In this document: in pieces, positions 1-8,947 of the stretch
Position numbering within the stretch: position 1 is the first letter of the stretch
Layout: each line of letters opens with the position of its first letter
Source of the DNA: Flavobacterium anhuiense
Lineage (GTDB): Bacteria; Bacteroidota; Bacteroidia; Flavobacteriales; Flavobacteriaceae
NCBI RefSeq assembly: GCF_004151235.1
Contig: NZ_JUIV01000021.1
Span: 1-64,000 of the forward strand
Direction of reading: 5' to 3'
DNA length: 64,000 nt
The notes under the pieces: model-generated
The model's input: the letters and a program-made list of their open reading frames with translations, nothing else
What the model was told of the DNA's origin: nothing
The model's database searches: none
Translations under genes and position numbers: made by a program

Positions 1-2534
1 TTCCAGCAGTTTTAGGATCGAATGCTCCTCAGACATTAGGCAAAAATGTTTTTGACAATGACACTAAAAATGCTCAGCCGTTAAATCCTTCAGATGTAAC
101 GCTGAAAACGACAGTTGCAGATCCAAAAGGATATCTGACTGTAGATACAGACGGAAACATTGTTTTAGGCGCCAATCCTCCAGCGGGAACTTATGAATTG
201 ACTTATGAAATCTGCGAGAAATTGAACCCGGACAACTGCAGTTCAAATACTGTGAAAGTAACGGTAGGCACGCCAGTAATCGATGCGGTTGAAGATGTGA
301 TAGCTTCGATAAACGGAAATATCGGAGGAACTACGATTTCATTAATTGCAAATGACAAATTAAACGGAAATCCGATTGTGGTTGGAACAGCAGCGGGGGA
401 AGTTAAGTTTGAAATTATCGGAATGCTTCCGACAGGTTTAACTTTAAATTCAGATTACACAATCACTGTTGCGCCAAATACGCCAGCTGGAGATTATAAT
501 GTAGAATATAAAATCTGTGAAAATACAAATCCAACAAATTGTGATTCTGTAATTACAGTGGTGAAAGTTACAGGTGGAAATCTTGTAGCAAATGAAGATT
601 TAGTGCCATCGGCAGTTGGAGTAAACGTTCCGCAGAAAGTAATCAACGTTTTTGAGAATGATACTAAAGATGGAAATAAATTAGTGCCATCTGATGTAGA
701 TCTTAAAGTAACTCAAGCAGATCCAAAAGGATATTTAACTGTAGATGCAGACGGAAATGTTGTATTAGTACCTAATGCGCCTGCAGGAGAATATGAATTG
801 ACGTACACAATATGCGAGAAACTAAATCCAAATAACTGTGATTCAAATGTTGTAAAAGTTACCGTAACAGAACCAAAAATGACAGTAGTTGCAAATAGCT
901 ATTGTTCAAATAACGTTCCTTATGTTAATTATACTGTTACGCCAGACAATTTCACGACAAATAACTTATTAACAGTTAAATGGATTGACAGCAATAATAA
1001 TGTTGTGGCAACTCAAACCAATCTGCCATTAAGCGGAAACATTTTATGGCCAGGAGCTGAGATTGATAGCAACCAAAATGGAACAGATTGGCCAGGATGG
1101 ATTTTAAATAACGGAATTTGGGCAGAAGGAGCAGACGGATTTGAAGCTACCAGAAATGGTGTAAAAATTCAGTTTTCATTAAATCCGACAGTTACAGTTT
1201 CTGTGGCTTATCCGCCACCAACGCCAGATTGTAATGCGCATCCAACATTTAGCATTAAAGCAAATAATGATGAAGCAGGACCTATAAATGTGAAAAAAGG
1301 AGCAAATGCTACGATTAATATTTTTGAAAATGACTTATTAAACGGAGCAAAATTGAAAGCTTCAGATGTTATTTTATCAGTTCCGGTTGTGCATCCAAAT
1401 ATTTCATTGAATGCAGACGGTTCAATCAACATCGCTGCAAATACAGCAGATGGAGTTTACGAATTGACTTATCAGATTTGTGAAGCTGCAAATACATCAA
1501 ATTGCAGTCAGGCAGTAGTTAAGATTACAGTTGATAATGTTGTAGATCCGACTGTGCCAACAAATAATCAAATTACATTAAATAACGATAATGATGTTAG
1601 TGCCGATGGAATCAATGGTTCATTAGAGTTTGTAAATGTTTTAGATAATGATTTGATAAACGGTAAGCCAATAAATCCAGCAGATGTTATAGTTAAGCCT
1701 GTAACAGAAAGTCCATATTTTGAATGGAATGCTGACGGAACGGTAAATGTTAAGCCAAACACGCCAGGAGGAAATTATCCGTTGACTTATCAGGTTTGTG
1801 AAAAAGCTAATGGTACAAATTGTTCAACAGCCGTATTAAATGTTTTTGTTGAAGTTCCAGCTATTTCGGTTATCAAAACAGCGGTTTTCAATGACGAAAA
1901 TAAAAGCGGTTTTGCAAATGCAGGAGAAACAATTACATACAAATTTACTGTAACCAATACAGGAAATGTCCCTCTTGTTGGAATCACAATAAACGATCCA
2001 TTACCAGGAGTTGTAGTTTCAGGGCAAGCAATTAATTTGGGAGTAAACGAATCTAACGAAACGAATTTTACAGCGGTTTACAAAATCACTCAAGAAGATA
2101 TTAATCGAGGCAGTGTGAGTAATCAGGCAACTGTAAAAGGAAGCAGCGTAAGAGGAGTAGTGGTAGAAGATCAGTCAGACGATGCAAGCAACAGCGGAGA
2201 TAGTCCAACAGTTTTAGACTTAAATGGATGTTCTATTAAAGTTATGAATGCTTTTTCTCCAAATGGAGACAGCAAGAATGCAAGGTTTTATATCAGAGGA
2301 ATTGAATGTTACCCAGACAATACAGTTGAAATTTATAATCGTTGGGGAGTTTTGGTTTTCAATATAGATCAGTATAACAATAATGATAGAGTTTTTGTCG
2401 GATATTCTAACGGACGTTCTACAATCAAACAAACAGATGGTCTTCCGGTTGGAACGTATTTCTATATCTTAAAATACAAAGACAGCGCTCAGAAGTCTCA
2501 CCAAGAATCTGGTTACTTATACCTTAATAAATAA
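1..2534 (+). CDS. Large repetitive surface adhesin with gliding-associated C-terminal domain (5' truncated by window)
   Basis: The reading frame is open from base 3, so the gene starts upstream of the window; the ATG at 198 is internal. About 843 residues are visible. They contain several related units of roughly 100 residues, each with a FENDxxNG-like turn, a DADGN-like turn and a TYxICEKxNxxNC motif (near 3-270, 280-570, 590-870, 1250-1540 and 1560-1850). A DUF11-like domain follows (about 1855-2200). The last 100 residues have the NAFSPNGD start, the IYNRWGxLVF core and the GTYFYILKY end of a gliding motility-associated C-terminal (type B T9SS sorting) domain. Such proteins are secreted by T9SS and can act as mobile adhesins. 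The next two genes, SprF/PorP-like and OmpA-like, are the usual companions of SprB-type adhesins. The adhesive role is inferred. Confidence 0.9.
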   Translation, partial: PAVLGSNAPQTLGKNVFDNDTKNAQPLNPSDVTLKTTVADPKGYLTVDTDGNIVLGANPPAGTYELTYEICEKLNPDNCSSNTVKVTVGTPVIDAVEDVIASINGNIGGTTISLIANDKLNGNPIVVGTAAGEVKFEIIGMLPTGLTLNSDYTITVAPNTPAGDYNVEYKICENTNPTNCDSVITVVKVTGGNLVANEDLVPSAVGVNVPQKVINVFENDTKDGNKLVPSDVDLKVTQADPKGYLTVDADGNVVLVPNAPAGEYELTYTICEKLNPNNCDSNVVKVTVTEPKMTVVANSYCSNNVPYVNYTVTPDNFTTNNLLTVKWIDSNNNVVATQTNLPLSGNILWPGAEIDSNQNGTDWPGWILNNGIWAEGADGFEATRNGVKIQFSLNPTVTVSVAYPPPTPDCNAHPTFSIKANNDEAGPINVKKGANATINIFENDLLNGAKLKASDVILSVPVVHPNISLNADGSINIAANTADGVYELTYQICEAANTSNCSQAVVKITVDNVVDPTVPTNNQITLNNDNDVSADGINGSLEFVNVLDNDLINGKPINPADVIVKPVTESPYFEWNADGTVNVKPNTPGGNYPLTYQVCEKANGTNCSTAVLNVFVEVPAISVIKTAVFNDENKSGFANAGETITYKFTVTNTGNVPLVGITINDPLPGVVVSGQAINLGVNESNETNFTAVYKITQEDINRGSVSNQATVKGSSVRGVVVEDQSDDASNSGDSPTVLDLNGCSIKVMNAFSPNGDSKNARFYIRGIECYPDNTVEIYNRWGVLVFNIDQYNNNDRVFVGYSNGRSTIKQTDGLPVGTYFYILKYKDSAQKSHQESGYLYLNK

Positions 2535-2542
2535 AATGGAAT

Positions 2543-2569
2543 ACGGCTTAGTTTAGGCTAAGCCGTTTT
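2543..2569 (+). terminator. Hairpin with short T tract between adhesin and sprF-like gene
   Basis: A perfect 9-bp stem (ACGGCTTAG, 2543-2551, with its complement at 2558-2566) has a 6-base loop and is followed by only four T residues. It begins 8 bases after the adhesin stop and ends 13 bases before the next ATG. It could partially terminate transcription, or protect or process the mRNA so that adhesin and partner are made in unequal amounts. Confidence 0.5.
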
Positions 2570-2581
2570 AAAGCTTAATAA

Positions 2582-3493
2582 ATGAAAAAATTAATTTTAG
2601 TTTTTATGTTTTTTTCGATTGTGTCCAATGCGCAGCAAGACGCGCAGTACACGCAATACATGTATAACACAATCGAAGTCAATCCAGCGTATGCAGGTTC
2701 ACGTGGAGCTTTAAGCGTTTTTGGTTTGTATCGTACACAATGGATTGGGTTAGATGGAGCGCCAGAAACGAGTACTTTTTCGGTTAATACACCTTTAAAA
2801 AATAGTGATTTAGGACTTGGGGTTTCTTTGGTAAATGATAAAATCGGACCAACGGTAGAAAATACTTTATCTGCAGATTTGTCTTATACGATTCCAACAT
2901 CAGAATCATGGAATTTATCTTTTGGTATCAAAGGAACAGCCAATCTTTTCAATATCGATATTAATAAATTGAGCTATGAAGATCAAGATGATCCGCAATT
3001 TCAGAATCTAAAAAATAAATTTTCGCCAAATGTTGGAGCCGGAATTTATTATCATTCAGATAGAGCTTACATCGGATTATCGGTTCCTAATTTTATAGAA
3101 ACAAATCGTTATGATTCAGATGATGTCGCTATTTTCAAAGAGAAAATCAATTATTATTTAATAGCAGGTTATGTGTTTAATCTGGATCGTTTAGAATACA
3201 TAAAATTCAAACCAGCTTTAATGACCAAAATGGTAGAAGGAGCGCCTTTGCAAGTTGATGTTTCAGGAAACTTCATGTTCAATGATAAATTCGTTTTAGG
3301 ACTTGCTTACCGTTGGAGTGCATCTGTTAGTGCAATGGCAGGGTTTCAAGTAACAAAAGGAATGTATATAGGTTATGGTTACGATCATGAAACTACGCAG
3401 TTAAGAAAATACAATTCTGGATCTCACGAGATTTTCCTAAGATTCGAATTCTTCAATAATTACAATAAAATGATATCCCCAAGATTCTTTTAA
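2582..3493 (+). CDS. PorP/SprF family type IX secretion outer-membrane protein
   Basis: This 303-residue protein has a signal peptide ending near SNAQ (about residue 18). The family hallmark follows: QYTQYMYN, then NPAYAGSRG and YRTQWIGLDGAP. The rest alternates short beta-strand segments, as expected for an outer-membrane barrel, and ends near an aromatic residue. SprF in F. johnsoniae is needed specifically for export of the SprB adhesin, and PorP-like proteins often sit beside type B sorting-domain substrates. Its place directly after the adhesin and 8 bases before the OmpA-like gene suggests it serves that adhesin. The pairing is inferred from position. Confidence 0.9.
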   Translation: MKKLILVFMFFSIVSNAQQDAQYTQYMYNTIEVNPAYAGSRGALSVFGLYRTQWIGLDGAPETSTFSVNTPLKNSDLGLGVSLVNDKIGPTVENTLSADLSYTIPTSESWNLSFGIKGTANLFNIDINKLSYEDQDDPQFQNLKNKFSPNVGAGIYYHSDRAYIGLSVPNFIETNRYDSDDVAIFKEKINYYLIAGYVFNLDRLEYIKFKPALMTKMVEGAPLQVDVSGNFMFNDKFVLGLAYRWSASVSAMAGFQVTKGMYIGYGYDHETTQLRKYNSGSHEIFLRFEFFNNYNKMISPRFF

Positions 3494-3501
3494 TACAACC
3501 T

Positions 3502-5514
3502 ATGAAAGCTATAAAATTAATTTTGATCTTTTTACTGTCTAGTTTTATTTCAAATGTGAATGCACAAAACCCATTCACAAACATGAACATAAAATATGCA
3601 GATAAAAAATACGAAGAGTACGCTTACGCGGATGCAATAAAAGTTTACGAGAGTTTGGTAACTGAGCAGACTACCGACCAAGGAATAATTCAGCGTTTGG
3701 CAAATTCATATTATTTTAATGGAGAATTAAAAAGCGCATTAAAATGGTACGAGCAATTATTTGTAATAAACGAAAACCAAGATGCCGAATATTTATATCG
3801 ATATGCACAATCATTAAAATCAGCGGGAGATTATCGCAAGTCTGATGAGATTTTGCAGAAATTCAATCAAAAGGCAACTGCAGAAAAAAGAGCAGATTTA
3901 ATCAGAAGTGATAAAAACTATTTAGAAGAAATTAAAGAAAACTCAGGCCGATTCCAAATTGCCGATGCCGGAGTCAATTCTAGATACTCAGATTACGGAA
4001 GCGTTGTTTACAACAACAAAATTGTTTTTACTTCTGCACGCGATACGGGCGGAGTTGTGAAAGCCAATTTTCAATGGACAAACAGATCGTTTTCTAGATT
4101 GTACACAGCCGATTTGATGCCAGACGGAAGCGTTGGAAAACCAGAGCTTTTAGTAAAAAGAAAAAAAGACAACTTCAATGAGTCAAGTCCGATTTTTACA
4201 AAAGACGGACGTACGATGTATTTCACGCGAAATAATTTTACAGACGGTAAAAGAAGAAGCAACGATAAAAACGTAACTCTTCTTAAATTATACAAAGCAG
4301 AGCTTATCGATAACACTTGGCAAAATATAAAAGAACTTCCGTTCAATAGCGACCAATATAGTACGGCGCATCCAGCTTTAAGTGTGGACGAAAAAACGTT
4401 GTATTTCGCATCAGATATGCCGGGAACGTTAGGGCAGTCTGATATTTATAAAGTTGCAATCAATCAAGATGGAACTTTTGGCACGCCAGAAAATTTAGGG
4501 CCAGTAATTAATACAGAAGGAAGAGAAACTTTTCCGTTCATTTCTGGAGATAACGAATTGTATTTTGCTTCTGACGGACGTCCAGGTTTAGGCGGATTGG
4601 ATATTTTTGCTTCTCGTATAAAAGCAAACGGAACTTTTGATGACGTTTTAAATGTTGGAGAACCTGTAAACAGTAAACAAGACGATTTTGCTTTTAGCAT
4701 TGACAGTAAAAGCAGAAGCGGTTATTTTTCTTCAAACAGAGAAAACGGACTAGGTTTAGATGATATTTATAGATTTACAGAAACAAGAAGATTAATCTGC
4801 GAACAAAATTTATCTGGAACGGTTACCGATGCAGAAACAAATGAGATATTGGCAAATACTTCTCTGACTTTGTTTAACGAAAAATTTGATCCAGTTGGAA
4901 CAATCTCTACAGACGAAAAAGGAAATTATATTTTTCCTGATTTAAGATGTGGCAAAAAATATACTATTAGAACTGCTAAAAACGATTACAATGCCAAAGA
5001 AGTTGCGGTAACAATTCTTAAAGAAAAAGGAGAAACTATTCAAATGATTGCATTAAATAAAGTATTTAAGCCACTTGCAGCAAAAACTGTAGCAATCAAA
5101 AAAACGACAATCAGTCCAGTAAAAGTGGGTTCTATAAGAGTAGGAGTAGATATTGCAAAACTGTTAAATCTGCCTATGAATTTCTTTGATTTGGGTAAAG
5201 CAACAATTAAGAAAACATCAGAACCGCAATTAATGAAAGTGGTAAATCTTTTAAATGAATATCCAGCTATGAAACTTGATATTCGCTCGCATACAGATAG
5301 CCGTTCTTCTTCAGAAAGCAATCAGATTCTTTCGGAGAAAAGAGCACAATCAACTAAAAATTGGTTGATTCAAAAAGGAATCAGCGAAGACAGACTAACT
5401 GCAAAAGGTTATGGCGAAACACAATTAGTAAACAAATGTGCTGACGGAGTAAAATGTTCAGAAAAAGAACACATGAAAAATAGACGAAGCGAGTTTATTA
5501 TTGTTGCGATGTAA
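3502..5514 (+). CDS. OmpA-family protein with TPR, PD40 and carboxypeptidase-regulatory-like domains
   Basis: The 670-residue protein has a signal peptide ending near SNVNAQ. Residues about 25-140 look like TPR helices (ADAIKVYESL, SALKWYEQLF). Residues about 150-420 contain WD40-like PD40 beta-propeller repeats (LYFASD, GLDDIYRF). About 433-515 form a carboxypeptidase-regulatory-like beta-sandwich starting LSGTVTDAETNE. About 550-665 are an OmpA peptidoglycan-binding domain with the SHTDSRSSSESN and LSEKRAQST motifs and the NRRSEF end. The same architecture follows sprF-type genes in flavobacteria. It is thought to anchor or stabilise the outer-membrane complex on peptidoglycan. It is likely in one operon with the two genes before it. 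Confidence 0.9.
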   Translation: MKAIKLILIFLLSSFISNVNAQNPFTNMNIKYADKKYEEYAYADAIKVYESLVTEQTTDQGIIQRLANSYYFNGELKSALKWYEQLFVINENQDAEYLYRYAQSLKSAGDYRKSDEILQKFNQKATAEKRADLIRSDKNYLEEIKENSGRFQIADAGVNSRYSDYGSVVYNNKIVFTSARDTGGVVKANFQWTNRSFSRLYTADLMPDGSVGKPELLVKRKKDNFNESSPIFTKDGRTMYFTRNNFTDGKRRSNDKNVTLLKLYKAELIDNTWQNIKELPFNSDQYSTAHPALSVDEKTLYFASDMPGTLGQSDIYKVAINQDGTFGTPENLGPVINTEGRETFPFISGDNELYFASDGRPGLGGLDIFASRIKANGTFDDVLNVGEPVNSKQDDFAFSIDSKSRSGYFSSNRENGLGLDDIYRFTETRRLICEQNLSGTVTDAETNEILANTSLTLFNEKFDPVGTISTDEKGNYIFPDLRCGKKYTIRTAKNDYNAKEVAVTILKEKGETIQMIALNKVFKPLAAKTVAIKKTTISPVKVGSIRVGVDIAKLLNLPMNFFDLGKATIKKTSEPQLMKVVNLLNEYPAMKLDIRSHTDSRSSSESNQILSEKRAQSTKNWLIQKGISEDRLTAKGYGETQLVNKCADGVKCSEKEHMKNRRSEFIIVAM

Positions 5515-5540
5515 TAAAAATCATTTCTTTATAAATTACA

Positions 5541-5577
5541 AAAAGCCTTTTCTAAAATTTAGAAAAGGCTTTTTTGT
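5541..5577 (+). terminator. Rho-independent terminator after the adhesin operon
   Basis: A perfect 16-bp inverted repeat (5541-5556 and 5558-5573) around a single central base has an AAAAGCC/GGCTTTT end and runs into T residues. It lies 26 bases after the stop of the OmpA-like gene. The A-rich left arm would let it work in both directions. Confidence 0.85.
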
Positions 5578-5587
5578 TTAGAAATAA

Positions 5588-5807
5588 TCCCTACGGGATA
5601 ATGGATGGGTGGTGTGATTTTTTTTTCTACCAATCAGTCACTCCTAGCGGAGTGGGTTTCGAATTATATATAATGTGTGAAAAAAACACTCCGCTAGGAG
5701 TGACTGATTGGTAGAACGCAAATGTTTATCCGTATTTATAATGTCCCGTAGGGACATTTGATAGATCAATAAAAATGAAAAAACTCCGCTAGGAGTTTCT
5801 GGTCGGT
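5588..5807. repeat. Nested inverted-repeat element (REP/MITE-like)
   Basis: Outer 11-base arms (TCCCTACGGGA at 5588-5598 and its complement at 5744-5754) enclose a perfect 30-bp inverted repeat (5625-5654 and 5687-5716, 32-base spacer). Each 30-bp arm contains its own small palindrome, ACTCCGCTAGGAGT. A third, diverged copy (about 22 of 26 bases) lies at 5782-5807 in the same orientation as the right arm. The GC-rich palindromes differ sharply from the AT-rich surroundings. It encodes no protein. A relation to REP sequences mobilised in trans is an inference. Confidence 0.75.
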
Positions 5808-5996
5808 AAACGTTAAAAAATCTAATTTTCCTCAAAAAACAATTCTAAACAATTTCATTCTTTACACTATAATTTTGAAAATCTAAATTTTGATGTATTA
5901 TGTTTAAAATGAATTGGTTATGATTTTAAAAAATCGATTTCGTTGCAGATTGTGTTGGTTTTTGTTTTAACTTTATAAAATCAAAAATTTTTCATT

Positions 5997-6422
5997 ATGA
6001 CTGTAGATCAAATACTTAAAGCAAAAGGAAGAAATGTTTATTCGATTTTCTCCAATTTAACGGTTTATGATGCGTTAAAAGTTATGGGAGAAAAAAACAT
6101 TGGGGCAATTTTAGTGATGGATGATAATATTTTAAAAGGAATATTATCTGAAAGAGATTATGCTAGGAAAATTGTACTGAAAGATAAATCTTCAAAAGAA
6201 ACTTTTGTTCATGAGATTATGGAAAGTCATGTTTTTACAGTAAAACTTTCAGATAATCTTGAAGATTGTATGGAACTTATGAGCGAAAAAAGAATAAGAC
6301 ACCTGCCTGTTTTAGAAGACGGAAATGTGGTTGGAGTCATTTCAATCAGCGATGTAGTGAAGGCAATTATAGAAATTCAGAAAGACACCATCAACCATTT
6401 GAATTCTTATATTTCTCAATAA
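5997..6422 (+). CDS. CBS-domain pair protein
   Basis: The 141-residue soluble protein consists almost entirely of two CBS domains, about residues 8-62 and 75-133. It shows the typical IGAILVMDD, GILSERDYARKI, RIRHLPVLEDGNVVGVISI and SDVVKAII segments. CBS pairs bind adenine nucleotides or related ligands and regulate partner proteins. Here no catalytic domain is attached, so the partner is unknown. It stands alone between an inverted-repeat element and a terminator at 6455-6482. No signal peptide or membrane segment is visible, so it should be cytoplasmic. Confidence 0.88.
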   Translation: MTVDQILKAKGRNVYSIFSNLTVYDALKVMGEKNIGAILVMDDNILKGILSERDYARKIVLKDKSSKETFVHEIMESHVFTVKLSDNLEDCMELMSEKRIRHLPVLEDGNVVGVISISDVVKAIIEIQKDTINHLNSYISQ

Positions 6423-6454
6423 AGCACACCTAAAAACGATAAAAATTCAAACGA

Positions 6455-6482
6455 GTCCAATTTCTATTGGACTTTTTTTATT
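6455..6482 (+). terminator. Rho-independent terminator after the CBS gene
   Basis: Stem AGTCCAAT (6455-6462), loop TTCT, complement ATTGGACT (6467-6474), then a run of T residues. It lies 33 bases after the CBS stop codon. Confidence 0.9.
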
Positions 6483-6543
6483 TATTCGAATAGATTTTAG
6501 GAAAAGAAAACGCTAAAAAGACGCCATTTTAAAACAAGACTTA

Positions 6544-6551
6544 TATCTTTG
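6544..6551 (+). promoter_or_regulatory. Promoter -7 element of maeB
   Basis: TATCTTTG fits the Bacteroidota -7 consensus TAnnTTTG exactly and lies 25 bases before the maeB ATG. No clear TTG -33 element was found at the expected spacing. Confidence 0.6.
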
Positions 6552-6576
6552 TAAGCTAGAATAAAAGCTAAAAACA

Positions 6577-8868
6577 ATGAACAAAGAGAGTAAAAGAAGA
6601 GAAGCGTTACTGTATCACGCAGAGCCAACTCCAGGAAAAATTCAGGTAGTTCCAACAAAAAAATATGCAACACAAAGAGATTTATCATTGGCCTATTCGC
6701 CAGGAGTTGCAGAACCATGCTTAGAAATCGCAGCAAACAAAGAAGACGTTTATAAATATACAGCAAAAGGTAATTTAGTAGCCGTAATTTCAAACGGTAC
6801 AGCTGTTTTAGGACTTGGAAATATTGGTCCAGAAGCAGGAAAACCTGTAATGGAAGGAAAAGGTTTATTGTTTAAAATTTTCTCTGACATTGATGTTTTT
6901 GATATCGAAATTGATACAGAAAATGTTGAAGAATTTATTCAGACTGTAAAAAATATTGCTCCAACTTTTGGAGGTATCAATCTGGAAGATATTAAAGCTC
7001 CAGAATCTTTTGAAATCGAAAGAAGACTGATCGAAGAATTGGACATTCCAGTAATGCACGACGACCAGCACGGAACCGCAATTATATCTTCTGCAGCTTT
7101 AATTAATGCTCTTGAATTGGCAGGAAAAAAAGCTGAAGATGTAAAAATGGTGGTTTCTGGTGCAGGATCTGCTGCAATTGCTTGTACAGATTTATATGTT
7201 TCACTTGGAGTAAAAGTGGAGAATATTTTAATGTACAACAGTAAAGGACTTTTAACAAAAGACAATCCATCTTTATCAGATTTACAATTAAAATATGCTA
7301 TCGACGGAGCTAAAATTCCTTTAGACGAAGCCGTAAAAGGTGCTGACGTTTTCATCGGATTATCTTCAGGAGATATTTTATCACCAGAAATGTTATTGAC
7401 AATGTCAAACAATCCGATTGTATTTGCAATGGCAAATCCAAATCCGGAAATCGACTATAATTTGGCTGTAGAAACTCGTAAAGATGTTATTATGGCTACA
7501 GGGCGTTCAGATTTTCCTAATCAGGTAAATAACGTATTAGGTTTCCCTTATATTTTTAGAGGAGCATTAGACGTAAGAGCGACAAAAATCAACGAAGAAA
7601 TGAAAATGGCGGCTGTAAAAGCCTTAGCTATTTTGGCAAAAGAACCAGTTCCAGAGCAGGTAAACGTAGCTTATGGAGCAACAAAACTTGGTTTTGGTCA
7701 AGAATATATCATTCCTAAACCATTCGATCCTAGATTGATTACGGTTGTAGCACCTGCAGTTGCAAGAGCAGCAATGGAATCTGGAGTGGCAAAAAATCCT
7801 ATTACAGACTGGGCAGCTTACGAAGATGTTCTTCGCGAACGTATGGGTAACGATAACAAAATGGTGCGTTTGATTACAAACCGTGCTAAATTAGATCCGA
7901 AAAGAATTGTTTTTGCAGAAGCAGATCAATTAAACGTTTTAAAAGCAGCTCAAATTGTTTACGAAGACGGAATCGGATTCCCAATTTTGTTAGGAAACAA
8001 AGAAGTGATTTTAGAATTGAAAAAAGAATTAGGTTTTGATGCTGATCTTGAAATCATTGATCCTAAAACAGATGAAGAAGCAGAAAGACGTAACAAATTT
8101 GCAAAATCATTCTGGGAAACAAGAGGAAGAAGAGGTGTTTCTAAACTGGATGCAGAAAAATTCATGCGCGAAAGAAACTACTTTGCAGCCATGATGGTTA
8201 ATGAAGGAGAGGCAGATGCATTGGTAACAGGGCACTCAAGAAGCTATCCTTCTGTTGTAAAACCGATGATGCAGTTAATTCCAAAAGCACAAAATGCTTC
8301 ACTTATTGCTACTGCAAATATGATGCTTACGTCTCGCGGACCAATGTTCTTGTCAGACACAGCAATCAACATTAATCCATCTGCACAAGATTTGATTAAT
8401 ATTGCGATTATGACGGCAAAAACAGCAAAAATGTTTGGAATCGAGCCGGTTATAGCAATGGTATCGTTCTCAAACTTTGGTTCTTCAACAAGTGAGAGCG
8501 CTTCAAAAGTTAGAGAAGCTGTAGCTTACTTGCATAAAAACCATCCAGAATTAATTGTTGATGGAGAAATTCAAGCAGATTTTGCTTTGAATCCAGAAAT
8601 GCTTCAAGAGAAATTCCCATTCTCTAAATTAGCTGGAAAGAAAGTAAATACATTAGTTTTCCCTAATTTAGAATCAGCAAATATTACGTACAAATTATTA
8701 AAAGAATTGTACAAAGTGAACTCAATCGGACCTATCATGATGGGTATGGGCAAACCAGTTCACATTTTCCAATTAGGTGCAAGTGTTGAAGAAATGGTCA
8801 ACATGGCGGCAATTGCTGTTATTGATGCACAGGAAAAAGAAAGCAAAAAGAATAAAGTAACACAATAA
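6577..8868 (+). CDS. maeB: NADP-dependent malic enzyme with C-terminal phosphotransacetylase domain
   Basis: The 763-residue enzyme oxidatively decarboxylates malate to pyruvate, making NADPH. Residues 1-430 are the malic enzyme: YSPGVAEPCL (about 40-49), the metal-site segment HDDQHGTA (161-168), the nucleotide-binding VVSGAGSAAIA and the MANPNPEI segment. Residues about 430-755 resemble phosphotransacetylase (RIVFAEAD, ALVTGHSRSYPSVVKP, PTA-like end). In MaeB-type enzymes this domain is regulatory, responding to acetyl-CoA or acetyl phosphate, and usually lacks transferase activity. The length matches the family. It has its own promoter and lies apart from ruvA by 79 bases. Confidence 0.95.
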   Translation: MNKESKRREALLYHAEPTPGKIQVVPTKKYATQRDLSLAYSPGVAEPCLEIAANKEDVYKYTAKGNLVAVISNGTAVLGLGNIGPEAGKPVMEGKGLLFKIFSDIDVFDIEIDTENVEEFIQTVKNIAPTFGGINLEDIKAPESFEIERRLIEELDIPVMHDDQHGTAIISSAALINALELAGKKAEDVKMVVSGAGSAAIACTDLYVSLGVKVENILMYNSKGLLTKDNPSLSDLQLKYAIDGAKIPLDEAVKGADVFIGLSSGDILSPEMLLTMSNNPIVFAMANPNPEIDYNLAVETRKDVIMATGRSDFPNQVNNVLGFPYIFRGALDVRATKINEEMKMAAVKALAILAKEPVPEQVNVAYGATKLGFGQEYIIPKPFDPRLITVVAPAVARAAMESGVAKNPITDWAAYEDVLRERMGNDNKMVRLITNRAKLDPKRIVFAEADQLNVLKAAQIVYEDGIGFPILLGNKEVILELKKELGFDADLEIIDPKTDEEAERRNKFAKSFWETRGRRGVSKLDAEKFMRERNYFAAMMVNEGEADALVTGHSRSYPSVVKPMMQLIPKAQNASLIATANMMLTSRGPMFLSDTAININPSAQDLINIAIMTAKTAKMFGIEPVIAMVSFSNFGSSTSESASKVREAVAYLHKNHPELIVDGEIQADFALNPEMLQEKFPFSKLAGKKVNTLVFPNLESANITYKLLKELYKVNSIGPIMMGMGKPVHIFQLGASVEEMVNMAAIAVIDAQEKESKKNKVTQ

Positions 8869-8920
8869 ACGTTCTTACAAAGGATTGAACAAATTTGTCG
8901 TAGTTTTATGGCATTTTTGT

Positions 8921-8928
8921 TATATTTG
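8921..8928 (+). promoter_or_regulatory. Promoter -7 element of ruvA (and possibly sprA)
   Basis: TATATTTG matches TAnnTTTG and lies 19 bases before the ruvA ATG. A TTG occurs at 8895-8897, 23 bases upstream, a possible but distant -33 element. The next gene, sprA, follows ruvA by 25 bases with no visible terminator, so it may be co-transcribed. Confidence 0.6.
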
Positions 8929-8947
8929 ATACTAATAAACTATATTT

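Larger units (their letters stand above)
5515..5996. other. Gene-free stretch of about 480 bases
   Basis: This gap holds the terminator at 5541-5577 and the inverted-repeat element at 5588-5807. Bases 5808-5996 are very AT-rich and must carry the promoter of the CBS gene, but I see no exact TAnnTTTG motif there; the nearest is TAACTTTA at 5668+300 (5968-5975). The short minus-strand frame at 5644-5835 is a by-product of the repeats and is not treated as a gene. Confidence 0.6.

Noticed and set aside
198..200. ATG at 198 as the adhesin start
   Set aside because: The frame is open upstream to the left edge and the upstream codons continue the same repeat unit.
5644..5835. Minus-strand frame of 63 codons
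   Set aside because: It lies within the inverted-repeat element and is explained by the copies of the repeat; it has no recognisable protein features.
6939..7412. Minus-strand frame of 157 codons inside maeB
   Set aside because: It is a shadow of the well-supported malic enzyme gene, with low-complexity residues and no family features.
6577..8868. Malic enzyme-phosphotransacetylase fusion as a novel arrangement
   Set aside because: This is the normal MaeB architecture.
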